From positions 29,512 through 93,511 of the forward strand of contig NZ_JAUYZJ010000023.1 of NCBI RefSeq assembly GCF_030700285.1: a DNA stretch of 64,000 nt, given 5' to 3'. Of the stretch, positions 45,754-53,354 are shown one piece after another. The first letter of the stretch is position 1. Each line of letters begins with the position of its first letter. The DNA comes from Methylobacterium sp. NEAU K (GTDB lineage Bacteria > Pseudomonadota > Alphaproteobacteria > Rhizobiales > Beijerinckiaceae). Below the pieces are notes generated by a model. That model made no database searches. It was not told the origin of the DNA and saw only the letters and a list, made by a program, of their open reading frames with translations. The position numbers were made by a program, and so were the translations under genes.

Positions 45754-46527
45754 ATGCACGACGCGACCCTCTCCTTCGAGGAACTGCGGGACGCCCATGT
45801 GGCGGCGCTCACCGGCTCGCTGATCGACGGCGTCGAGCACGGTCCCGGCGGGGCGGCCTACGTCTGGTCGCGCACGATCCCGGACCCGACCCTGAACTTC
45901 GCCTACGGGGTGCGCCGGCCCGACCAGTTCGCCTGGGCGGGCGCGACGGCGCTGGGGCGCGCCCGGACGCCAGCCTTCCTGGCCCGGGACGACGCGGAGG
46001 TCGTGGCCCTGCGGGCCCTGTTCGAGCCGGCTGTCCTCTATCCGGCGAGCTGGATGGTGGCGCGGCCGGCCCCGACATCAGCGCCCCCGGGCGGATCGGT
46101 CTCCGTGCACGCCGCCCCCGCACCGCCGCCCGCGTTCGAGCGGGTCTTCGCCAACCTGTCCGACGACGCGGCGGTGCGGACGCATCTGCGCCGCACCTAC
46201 CTGCCGGCCCTCCAGGCGGCCCGTCGGCGCCCCGGCCTCGTGCCGCTCCACCTCGTGCTGCGCGACGCGAGCGGCCCGGCGGCCTGCGCCAGCCTCTACC
46301 TGCGCGGCGGCATCGCTGGGCTGTACAATGTCAGCACCCGGTCCGACCGGCAGCGCCGCGGCCTCGGCTCCGGCGTGACCGCCGCCGCCCTGCGCGAGGC
46401 GCGGGCGCGGGGAGCGGCCCAAGTGTTTCTGCAATGCCCAGCCGGCGGCGCCATCGAGGCGCTCTACGCCCGAGCCGGGTTTCGGAGGGTCTGCACGCCG
46501 AGCCTGCTGTGCACGAGTCCGCCCTGA
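45754..46527 (+). CDS. GNAT acetyltransferase of the siderophore locus (VbsC-like role)
   Basis: A 257-residue protein; starts two bases after the NRPS stop (the TGA, then the ATG), so clearly co-transcribed. The C-terminal GNAT domain has LVLRDASGPAACASLYLRGGIAGLYNVSTRSDRQRRGLGSGVTAAALREARARGAAQVFLQC with the Q/RxxGxG/A acetyl-CoA loop QRRGLGSG, then ALYARAGFRRV. N-terminal 130 residues are less clear. In the vicibactin pathway a second acetyltransferase (VbsC) acetylates the alpha-amine of ornithine; that is the role proposed here. Confidence 0.8.
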   Translation: MHDATLSFEELRDAHVAALTGSLIDGVEHGPGGAAYVWSRTIPDPTLNFAYGVRRPDQFAWAGATALGRARTPAFLARDDAEVVALRALFEPAVLYPASWMVARPAPTSAPPGGSVSVHAAPAPPPAFERVFANLSDDAAVRTHLRRTYLPALQAARRRPGLVPLHLVLRDASGPAACASLYLRGGIAGLYNVSTRSDRQRRGLGSGVTAAALREARARGAAQVFLQCPAGGAIEALYARAGFRRVCTPSLLCTSPP

Positions 46528-46837
46528 GGCGCCGCCGCGACGTGAGGGCACGATGCGGAACGGCAGGACACGATCCAGCAGCCGCCCGCGACCGGATGGG
46601 TGCGGGCACGAGAGACCGTGAGGATGGCTCTGCCCGTGGCCATCCTCCGTCCAGGTCGGCGTCCAGGTCGGCATGGGCCCGGGCCGCGTCACGGAGCCGG
46701 TGCCCGGCGCCGCGATCGGGCCGGTCGGGCCGCGATCAGGTCGGCCCGCCGCGGCGCGAGAGGTCCGGGTCGTCGGCATGGGCGATCACGCTCGGTCGCA
46801 TCGGCTGGATCGGCCCGGCAGGTCGGATTGCGGCGCT
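46528..46837. other. Gene-free stretch between convergent genes
   Basis: It has a tandem 12-base duplication GTCCAGGTCGGC at about 46650-46673 and is otherwise featureless. No supported coding frame and no obvious terminator. Confidence 0.4.
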
Positions 46838-47143
46838 TCAGAGTTCGTCCTCGCCATACCCGAGGGGCGTGAGGCGGAAGACGAACCGGCTCTCGGCCTC
46901 GGCATCCCGCAAGGCCAACGCGCTGACCGGTCCGGTCACGATCTTGCCCCTACCCTCTGCGCGCGCGGCGTAGCGGCCCCGGGGGCCGAGCGCGGCCAGG
47001 GCGCGCAGCACGTGCCGGGCCGCGCGCGGGCGCCGGGCGCCGTTCTCATCGAGCCAGACGGACTCGTCCGCGGGCCACAGCCGCACGGGACCGGGCCGGC
47101 GCAGCCGGTGCCGGACCGCGTCCCGGACTGCCCGGAGCCTCAC
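46838..47143 (-). CDS. Small hypothetical protein coupled to an SGNH hydrolase
   Basis: A 101-residue arginine-rich protein starting with GTG that overlaps the stop of the SGNH gene (GTGA). Pattern: RLWPADESVWLDENGARRPRAARHVLRAL, then GKIVTGPVSALALRDAEAESRFVFRLTPLGYGEDEL. No family recognised. Coupling and coherent composition argue for a real gene. It may modify or act with the SGNH hydrolase. Confidence 0.55.
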   Translation of the reverse strand: MRLRAVRDAVRHRLRRPGPVRLWPADESVWLDENGARRPRAARHVLRALAALGPRGRYAARAEGRGKIVTGPVSALALRDAEAESRFVFRLTPLGYGEDEL

Positions 47144-47889
47144 GGGCGGACGCCCCAGGCGGCGGCGTGGAGCGCCCGAAGGCTGCCCGTCGGGAGCGGC
47201 GCCGCCGCGGCCCGGGGGGCTGCCCGCAGGCCGGACGGGGCCGGATCGATGGCGACCAGCCGGACGACCTCCGCGGCCAGCCGGGTGTAATCGGCCAGAT
47301 GCACGCCGTCCCGGTACAGGCCCGTGCGGGCGAGCCCCGGGCCGGCGTCGCGCAGCGCCGCGAACGGGTCGAAGAAGCTGTGGCCGCCCTCGGCGCAGAG
47401 CGCCTCGAGCCGGGCCGAGAAGGGGGCGACGGACGCGGGATCCCGGCCCGTCGCCCAGGCACCGATCGGCGGGAGCGCGGCGACGAAGACCTGTGGCGAG
47501 CACGCCTCCAGGATCCGCAGGATGCACCGGACCTCGGCCTCGAACCGGCGCTGCGTGCGCGCCCGCTCCGGATGCCGCCAGCGCATGATGTCGTTGGTGC
47601 CGATGATCAGGATGGACGCCGCCACCCGCACCGGGGCGCGCAGGCCCGCGAGATGGGCCGCGCAATCGGCCGCGGTGCTGCCGCCGACGGCGAGGTTGAT
47701 GCAGGGCCTGCCGCCGAAATCCGGCGTCCCGAGGAACTCGGCGTGCGAATTGCCCGCCAGAAGGACGCAATCCCCGGCGGCGGCCGCCAGCGCGTCGCGC
47801 ATGGCGGGGCGCCGCTCGGCGCGGCGGCACCGGGCGAGCCGCCTGTGTTGCCAGTGCCGGGCCGCTGTCTCGATCCATGGAGCACGCAT
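47140..47889 (-). CDS. SGNH/GDSL-type hydrolase
   Basis: A 249-residue SGNH-fold protein. VLLAGNSHAEFLG is block I (here GNS, replacing GDS), INLAVGGSTAADCAAHL block II with Gly, IIGTNDIMRW block III (GTND with Asn), and RDGVHLADYTRL block V with Asp-x-x-His. These positions give the Ser-Gly-Asn-His set of an esterase/acetylhydrolase; GNSH is a variant of the usual GDSL. No signal peptide, so cytoplasmic or modifying an intermediate. AGGAC precedes the ATG at 47889. Followed by a coupled 101-residue gene. Confidence 0.78.
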   Translation of the reverse strand: MRAPWIETAARHWQHRRLARCRRAERRPAMRDALAAAAGDCVLLAGNSHAEFLGTPDFGGRPCINLAVGGSTAADCAAHLAGLRAPVRVAASILIIGTNDIMRWRHPERARTQRRFEAEVRCILRILEACSPQVFVAALPPIGAWATGRDPASVAPFSARLEALCAEGGHSFFDPFAALRDAGPGLARTGLYRDGVHLADYTRLAAEVVRLVAIDPAPSGLRAAPRAAAAPLPTGSLRALHAAAWGVRP

Positions 47890-48247
47890 GGCTGTCCTGA
47901 ACAGGCGTGAGGAGACGGTCGCCCCCGACGGCAGTCCGGGAGCGGAGGTTCGCACCGAGTGCATTGAGGTGCCGTTTTTACGCAGTTGTATTCTGGATTT
48001 TTCTAATAGTTCGGAATTTTACTGTGTTTATATTACACTCAGACTCGCATTCATGCCAATCTGGCAGGAACCATGCGCTGAAAACTACTCTAGAACTGCC
48101 ACCTGCATATGTGGGAAATTTTCACACGTCAATCGCCGAGTCGGCCGGTCCGCCCTTTCGGACTTCACGATCCCGCGCTACGCCGCGTCCCGACGTGATG
48201 GCTGCGGAAAGCGACTGCGCAGGCCGCACAGCCCGGGGGGAGCCAGG
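47890..48247. other. AT-rich intergenic region
   Basis: Divergent promoter region of the SGNH and SDR genes. Bases about 47970-48125 are AT-rich (for example GAATTTTACTGTGTTTATAT at 48015-48034) and include several TTG/TATAT promoter-like elements. No coding frame can be supported. Confidence 0.45.
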
Positions 48248-49012
48248 ATGATCAGGGATCGGGTCTACATCGTCACCGGTGCCGGCTCGGGCCTGGGCGC
48301 CGCGGTGGCGCGCAGCTTCGTTGCGGCGGGCGCGCGCGTCGTGCTGGCGGACATCGCCCGGGAGGCGGGGGCCGGGGTGGCGGCGGAACTCGGCGCGCCG
48401 GCGCGCTTCGTGGCCACCGACGTCACCAGCGAGGCGGACGGGCAGGCCGCGGTCCAGGCCGCCCTCGACGGGTTCGGGCATCTGCACGGGCTCGTCAACT
48501 GCGCCGGGATCGCGCCGGGCGAGAAGGTCATCGGCCGCGACGGCCCACACCGGCTCGACAGCTTCGCCCGGGCGGTGTCGGTCAACCTCGTGGGCACTTT
48601 CAACATGATCCGGCTGGCCGCCGCGGCGATCGCCCGCGAGGCGCCGGACGCGGAGGGCGCCCGGGGCGTGATCGTCAATACCGCCTCGATCGCGGCCTTC
48701 GACGGGCAGATCGGGCAGGCCGCCTATGCGGCCTCGAAGGGCGGCGTGGCCGCGATGACGCTGCCGATCGCCCGCGAGCTGGCCCGGCACGGGATCCGGG
48801 TCGTCACCGTCGCGCCGGGCATCTTCGAGACGCCCATGATGGCGGCGATGCCGCAGGACGTGCAGGATGCGCTCGGCCGCAGCGTGCCGTTCCCGCCGCG
48901 GCTCGGCCGCCCGTCCGAGTACGCGGACCTCGTCCGGCACATCTGCGAGAACCCGATGCTGAACGGCGAGACGATCCGCCTGGACGGGGCGCTGCGGATG
49001 CCGCCCCGCTGA
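48248..49012 (+). CDS. Short-chain dehydrogenase/reductase, 3-hydroxyacyl-CoA dehydrogenase type II-like
   Basis: A 254-residue SDR. NAD motif YIVTGAGSGLGAAVARSF at 7-24, acidic VVLADIAREAG that favours NAD(H), NCAGIAPGE, catalytic Ser-Tyr-Lys in VNTASIAAFDGQIGQAAYAASKGGVAAM, and VAPGIFETPMM. The QIGQAAYAASK pattern and PFPPRLGRPSEYADLVRHICENPMLNGE end are typical of the human HSD17B10/3-hydroxyacyl-CoA dehydrogenase type II group. Probably in beta-oxidation or related alcohol oxidation; no other fatty-acid gene adjoins it. AGGATG start context. Confidence 0.88.
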   Translation: MIRDRVYIVTGAGSGLGAAVARSFVAAGARVVLADIAREAGAGVAAELGAPARFVATDVTSEADGQAAVQAALDGFGHLHGLVNCAGIAPGEKVIGRDGPHRLDSFARAVSVNLVGTFNMIRLAAAAIAREAPDAEGARGVIVNTASIAAFDGQIGQAAYAASKGGVAAMTLPIARELARHGIRVVTVAPGIFETPMMAAMPQDVQDALGRSVPFPPRLGRPSEYADLVRHICENPMLNGETIRLDGALRMPPR

Positions 49013-49018
49013 GCGGCG

Positions 49019-49267
49019 TCAGCCGATCGACACGCTGGTCAGGATCTCGGCGGCCCGGCGCACCTCGGCGGCGATCATCTCCTCGCTCGGCCCCTCGATC
49101 GGCATGTCGGACAGGATCGCGGCCACGTCGCGCTTCACGTCTTCGCGGATCTCCGGGTTCTCTTCGCACAATCGCCCGATCAGCACGCCCAGGACGATCT
49201 CCAGCGCGGACAGCTTGGCGTGCACGCGCGTAAAGTCGTCCAGCGGTTCGGGCTCGTTCGCGGTCAT
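49019..49267 (-). CDS. Small hypothetical protein, 82 aa
   Basis: An 82-residue, acidic helical protein: FTRVHAKLSALEIVLGVLIGRLCEENPEIREDVKRDVAAILSDMPIEGPSEEMIAAEVRRAAEILTSV. Well-formed heptad-like helices and a normal composition support it as real. Function unknown. Convergent with the SDR, six bases apart. Confidence 0.65.
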   Translation of the reverse strand: MTANEPEPLDDFTRVHAKLSALEIVLGVLIGRLCEENPEIREDVKRDVAAILSDMPIEGPSEEMIAAEVRRAAEILTSVSIG

Positions 49268-49313
49268 GGACTGCTCCGTCTCGGGGTGGGGTCGGCCGCC
49301 GGCGGCGACGCTC

Positions 49314-49601
49314 TCAGTTGGGCCTATCGCCGGTCGGCGGGGTCAGCATCGCTTCGATCTGGTTGACGGCGCTGCGCAGGGCCTCGAAGGCGGGGAGCGG
49401 CCCGCGCAGATGCGCCACGACGCGTCGCCGGGCCAGGGGCAGGGCCCCCGGTTCGGTCGGGTCGTAGACCACCATCTCCAGCGTCATCCGCCCGACCCCC
49501 GCCCCGACGCCGAAGGCCGAGACGGTCTCGAAATAGAGGATCGGCGCCTCGATGCTGCCCTCGACCTCGGGGGGCGAGCCGGCGGCGGGCTTGTCGGGCA
49601 T
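49314..49601 (-). CDS. Small hypothetical protein, 95 aa
   Basis: A 95-residue protein: PEVEGSIEAPILYFETVSAFGVGAGVGRMTLEMVVYDPTEPGAL, then ARRRVVAHLRGPLPAFEALRSAVNQIEAMLTPP. The pattern ILYFETVSAFG...MTLEMVVY...VAHLRGP resembles small proteins that bind in a beta-sandwich and are found widely in alphaproteobacteria as unnamed families; I cannot name one. GGAGG-like CCGGGAGGAC precedes the ATG. Lies just behind the previous small gene on the same strand. Confidence 0.65.
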   Translation of the reverse strand: MPDKPAAGSPPEVEGSIEAPILYFETVSAFGVGAGVGRMTLEMVVYDPTEPGALPLARRRVVAHLRGPLPAFEALRSAVNQIEAMLTPPTGDRPN

Positions 49602-49953
49602 GCAGTGTCCTCCCGGGATCAGGGCCCCGCACCGGACGGGTGATCCGGTGCCGCGCGCTTGTCGATGCGGCGGCCCAGCCATACGCCTTCGCGGGCGGCG
49701 TGGTCGAGGACGCGCGCCCAGGGCGCGGGGCGCCCCCTCGGCACGCCGCGCCGCCTGTCGCGCGCCTCGGCAGTCGGGCGACCCGAGAGGGGCCACGACG
49801 TCGGGTCGCAGCGTCCGGTGCGCGAGCGCGGCCGGAGCCGAGGCCATCCGACGCGGCCGCTCCGGCGGCAGGTTTTTTCCGGCGGCGGGCAACCGCCTTC
49901 GGGGCTCGGCGTTTCACGCTCCCGTGAACGAACCCGCAGAGGGAAGACCCGCC
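49602..49953. other. Gene-free stretch
   Basis: Divergent promoter region of the small hypothetical gene and the PepSY gene. Frames crossing it are low-complexity arginine/alanine-rich; I see no gene or named site. Confidence 0.4.
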
Positions 49954-50523
49954 ATGATCACCCGCATCGCCACCACGGCCGGCCTGCTCGCGCTCTCGAC
50001 GAGCCTCGCCCTGGCCCAGACCGCCACGCCGGCCCCCGCCGAACCGGCCACCCATGCCGACAGCAGCCTGAAGGAATGGCAGGTCGCAAAGGTGGCCAAG
50101 GTCGGCCTCGCCCAGGCGCTGACCACCGCCGAGTCGCAGGGCGACGAGAAGGGCGGCCGCGCCATCGACGCCGACTTCGAGAAGGCCGACAGCAAGAACC
50201 CGGCACATTACAGCGTGAAGGTCGTCTACCCGAGCGGCAAGCTCGTGGAGTACGGAATCAACGCCGATACAGGCGCGCTGTACAAGACCGAGAACCAGCC
50301 GATCGAACGCTACTTCACCCGTCTCAAGCCCGCCGACTTCCAGAACGCCAAGACCTCGCTGAAGGACGCGCTCGCTATCGCCGAGCAGAAGGCCGGCGGC
50401 GGCAAGGCCTACGAGGCAGAGGTCGAGAAGGACGGGTCCGCGGTCCAGTACGAGATTAAGGTCGCCACCGCCGACAAGGACCAGAAGGTCAAGGTCGGCC
50501 CGGACGGCAAGGTGGTCGACTGA
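49954..50523 (+). CDS. Secreted PepSY-domain protein
   Basis: A 189-residue periplasmic protein with signal peptide MITRIATTAGLLALSTSLALAQ. Two PepSY-like repeats follow: about 50-110 (VGLAQALTTAESQGDEKGGRAIDADF...HYSVKVVYPSGKLVEYGINADTGAL) and about 133-188 (SLKDALAIAEQKAGGGKAYEAEVEKDGSAVQYEIKVATADKDQKVKVGPDGKV). PepSY repeats bind and inhibit proteases or sense periplasmic stress. Solitary gene; no TCS next to it. GAGGGAAG upstream of the ATG. Confidence 0.82.
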   Translation: MITRIATTAGLLALSTSLALAQTATPAPAEPATHADSSLKEWQVAKVAKVGLAQALTTAESQGDEKGGRAIDADFEKADSKNPAHYSVKVVYPSGKLVEYGINADTGALYKTENQPIERYFTRLKPADFQNAKTSLKDALAIAEQKAGGGKAYEAEVEKDGSAVQYEIKVATADKDQKVKVGPDGKVVD

Positions 50524-50696
50524 GCGCCGGAAGGGTCGCGTTCGGGCCGCGATGAGGGTGATGCACCGTCGCGGCCCGTTCCCAGAAGGCCGAAGGGGCG
50601 GCGACGTCCGCACAGGGCGCCGCGGCTCACCGCCACAAGCCGGTCGCCACAAGGCCGGGAAACGGCGCGAAGAAGCGGGGCGCGCCCCTGGGACGC

Positions 50697-51806
50697 CTAC
50701 TCCATCGTCGGCGCGAGCTTCTTGACGCCCTGCACATCCTCGCCGAGCCAAGCCGCATTCTTAGCGGTGCCGTCGAAGGTCGCGCTCGTCTTGAACAGCT
50801 CGTACTTACCCTCCAGCGCGTAGGGCCGGGAGCGCGACAGCAGCTCGGCCACCGCGGCCTTGTCCATCGGCTTGAACGTCTTGACCGCCTCGAAGGCCTG
50901 GTCGAGGTCGCGTTGGCTCTGGATGCCTGTGATCACCACCGAGACCGGCAGGTTGAGCGAGAAGTGCAGGTACTCGATCGGCTTGATCGGCGCGTCCGCC
51001 TTCAGGATCACGCCGTCGCCGAAGGTCTTCATGGCGAGCGGCGCGATGCCCGCGGCCACGAGGTGCGGCAGCACGAGGTGGCCGAACGAGCGGAAATGCG
51101 CGTCCATCACGTTGAGCGGCATCTGGCAGGAATCGAACTGGAAGCCGCGCTCCTGCGCCACGCTGAGCATCTGCAGGTGGATGCGGGGGTCCTTGTGGCC
51201 GGTGAAGCCGATGTAGCGCAGCTTGCCGGCCTTCCTGGCCTCCAGGAAGCCCTCCATGGCGCCGCCCTCCGCGAAGACGCGGTCGGGGTCGTCGTAGCGC
51301 AGGATCTCGTGGTGCTGGACGAGGTCAATCCGGTCGGTGCGCAGGCGCAGGAGCGACTGGTCGATCTGCTTGAGCGCCTCCTCCTTGGTCCGCCCGTCCA
51401 TCTTGGACATCAGGAAGACCTTGTCCCGGTAGCCGCCCTGGGCGAGGGCCGCGCCCATGCGCAGCTCGGAGCGGCCGTCGTTGTAGTCCCAGCAATTGTC
51501 CATGAAGGTGATGCCGCGGTCGACCCCTTCGTGGATCAGCCGCGTCGCCTCGTCGTCGCTGACGGCGCTCTTGCCGAGGTGGAACCCGCCCATCCCGATC
51601 GCCGAGATTTTTTCGGACGTTCGCCCGAACGCACGGTAGAGCATCTCGCCCCGGCGCTCCCCGGGATCGGTGACCAGCGGCAGGTCGGCCGGGTCCTGCG
51701 GCCGCGTGTTCGGGAGCGGCGGGACGCTCACGGCCGCACCCGCGCTGCCGGCGCCCGCGAGGCCCGCGCCGAGCACGGCGCCCTGGAGGAAGCTGCGGCG
51801 TTCCAT
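50697..51806 (-). CDS. Aldo/keto reductase with Tat signal peptide
   Basis: A 369-residue reductase. The N-terminus ERRSFLQGAVLGAGLAGAGSAGA has the twin-arginine export motif and hydrophobic stretch, so the enzyme is probably periplasmic. The AKR barrel begins RAFGRTSEKISAIGMGGFHLG; catalytic residues fit Asp/Tyr in DNCWDYNDGRSE, Lys in LMSKMDGRT and His in DLVQHHEI; KTFGDGV and TGIQSQRDL follow. A Tat-exported AKR suggests a bound cofactor folded in the cytoplasm. Electron source and substrate unknown. It lies 56 bases from the lar genes, same strand. Confidence 0.85.
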   Translation of the reverse strand: MERRSFLQGAVLGAGLAGAGSAGAAVSVPPLPNTRPQDPADLPLVTDPGERRGEMLYRAFGRTSEKISAIGMGGFHLGKSAVSDDEATRLIHEGVDRGITFMDNCWDYNDGRSELRMGAALAQGGYRDKVFLMSKMDGRTKEEALKQIDQSLLRLRTDRIDLVQHHEILRYDDPDRVFAEGGAMEGFLEARKAGKLRYIGFTGHKDPRIHLQMLSVAQERGFQFDSCQMPLNVMDAHFRSFGHLVLPHLVAAGIAPLAMKTFGDGVILKADAPIKPIEYLHFSLNLPVSVVITGIQSQRDLDQAFEAVKTFKPMDKAAVAELLSRSRPYALEGKYELFKTSATFDGTAKNAAWLGEDVQGVKKLAPTME

Positions 51807-51861
51807 CGGCTGTCTCCGTTCGAGGATGCGTGTGTCGGGGTGGGTAACGGTCCGCGTCGGG

Positions 51862-52542
51862 TCATCGTTCGCTGTCCGGAGCGAGGCGGTACGCCGCGTT
51901 GAGCAGGCGCAGGGCCGCACAGGCCGCGCCGTAGCCGTTGTCGATGTTGACCACCGCGATCCCGGGGGCGCAGCTCGCCAGCACCGCGTCGAGAGCCGCG
52001 CGCCCGCCCGCGGCGACGCCGTAGCCCACCGAGGTCGGGACCGCGATCACGGCGCCGGCCACGAGGCCGCCGACCACGCTCGGGAGCGCCGCGTCCATGC
52101 CGGCGGCGACGATCACCACCGGATGCGCCCGGATCTCGTCGAGCCGCGTGGTCAGCCGCCACAGGCCGGCGACGCCCACATCGGCGAACAGCGAGGCGGC
52201 CCGGCCGGCATAGGCCAGGGTCCGGAGCGCCTCCCGGGCGACCGGGACGTCCGAGGTGCCGGCCGCCACCACGGCGACGCGCGCCGGCCCGGTGACCCGG
52301 GGCGCCTCCCCGAACACCGCCGTGCGCGAGACCGGGCAATAATCGAGCCGCGCCGCCTCCCGGAGGCGGGAGCACTTCTCCGGGTCGAGCCGGGTCAGCA
52401 GCAGCGAGGCCCCCCGCGCCCGCGCGGCGGTGAGGATCGCGTCGATCTGCTCGGCGCTCTTGCCGGCGCAGAAGATCGCCTCCTCCAGGCCGATCCGCTC
52501 GGACCGGGCGAAGTCGAGGGTGAACTCGTCCGCCACGCTCAT
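51862..52542 (-). CDS. larB: LarB, pyridinium-3,5-biscarboxylate synthase
   Basis: A 226-residue PurE-like protein. LarB carboxylates and hydrolyses nicotinic acid adenine dinucleotide to start synthesis of the nickel-pincer nucleotide (NPN) cofactor. C-terminal PurE-like core: VAVVAAGTSDVPVAREALRTLAYAG, DVGVAGLWRLTTRLDEIRAHPVVIVAAGMDAALPSVVGGL, AVIAVPTSVGYGVAAGGRAALDAVLASCAPGIAVVNIDNGYGAA. Overlaps the stop of larE (ATGA). Third in larC-larE-larB, all minus strand. Confidence 0.92.
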   Translation of the reverse strand: MSVADEFTLDFARSERIGLEEAIFCAGKSAEQIDAILTAARARGASLLLTRLDPEKCSRLREAARLDYCPVSRTAVFGEAPRVTGPARVAVVAAGTSDVPVAREALRTLAYAGRAASLFADVGVAGLWRLTTRLDEIRAHPVVIVAAGMDAALPSVVGGLVAGAVIAVPTSVGYGVAAGGRAALDAVLASCAPGIAVVNIDNGYGAACAALRLLNAAYRLAPDSER

Positions 52543-53354
52543 GACCGGGAAGCCCCGGTCAGGAAGGCGCTGCCGACGCGGTAGGGCGCGAACCGCACCG
52601 GGCCGGCGAGCCGCTGCGGCGCGATCCCCCGGATGCCGGCCCCGAGCGCCGCGCGGCCGTCGGCGTCGAGGGCGGCGAGGCTCTCGGGATCGAGCTCCAC
52701 CACCACACCCTCGGCGCGCACCCGGCAGCGAACGGCCCGTTTGGGGCCGGTCCCGGCGTCGAGGGCACCCCCGACCAGCCGCTCGACCGCGTGGATGAAG
52801 CCCAACGTCTCCGGCTCGATCGGGATGCCGGTCTCGACCCGGCTCGACAGGCAGGGCGCCGCCGGCAACTCGGCCACCGCGCCGAGGCCGAGATCGCGGG
52901 CGAGCGCGCGCACCGCCGCCTTGTCGAGGCCGGCCTCCACGTAGGGGTGACGGACGCCGTGCTCCCGGGCGGCATCGAGGCCGGGGCGGTACTCGCCGAG
53001 GTCGTCGCGATTGGCGCCGGACAGGATCTGCCGGTCGGTCACGCTCCGGATAGCCCCGTACAGGCTGGTCTTGCAGAAGAAGCAGCGGTTGACCGGATTG
53101 GCCCGGTAAGCGGGATCGGCAAATTCGCCGGCCTCGATCACCCGCAGGTCCCAGCCCTCGCGGGCGCCCTCGGCACGGACCCGCTCCGTCGCCTCGCCGG
53201 GCACGGCCGGCGAGACCGCGTGGACGATCAGCGTCGCGTGGGGCGCCAGACGATGGGCGAGGGTGGCCAGCGTCAGGCTGTCGACCCCGCCGCTCACCGC
53301 CACCGCGACGGGGCCGAGCCCCGCCAGGCCGGATTCGAGTCGTGCGCGCGTCAC
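52539..53354 (-). CDS. larE: LarE, ATP-dependent sacrificial sulfur transferase
   Basis: A 271-residue PP-loop enzyme that adds sulfur to the NPN precursor. PP-loop VAVSGGVDSLTLATLA at 18-33, CFFCK cluster (Cys91, Cys94) in NPVNRCFFCKTSLY, GANRDDLGEYRPGLDAAREHGVRHPY, and Cys168 in AAPCLSSRVETG, which lies where the sacrificial cysteine of Lactiplantibacillus LarE sits. The GTG start overlaps larC's stop by four bases and the end overlaps larB's start by four, so the three are coupled. Confidence 0.92.
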   Translation of the reverse strand: MTRARLESGLAGLGPVAVAVSGGVDSLTLATLAHRLAPHATLIVHAVSPAVPGEATERVRAEGAREGWDLRVIEAGEFADPAYRANPVNRCFFCKTSLYGAIRSVTDRQILSGANRDDLGEYRPGLDAAREHGVRHPYVEAGLDKAAVRALARDLGLGAVAELPAAPCLSSRVETGIPIEPETLGFIHAVERLVGGALDAGTGPKRAVRCRVRAEGVVVELDPESLAALDADGRAALGAGIRGIAPQRLAGPVRFAPYRVGSAFLTGASRS

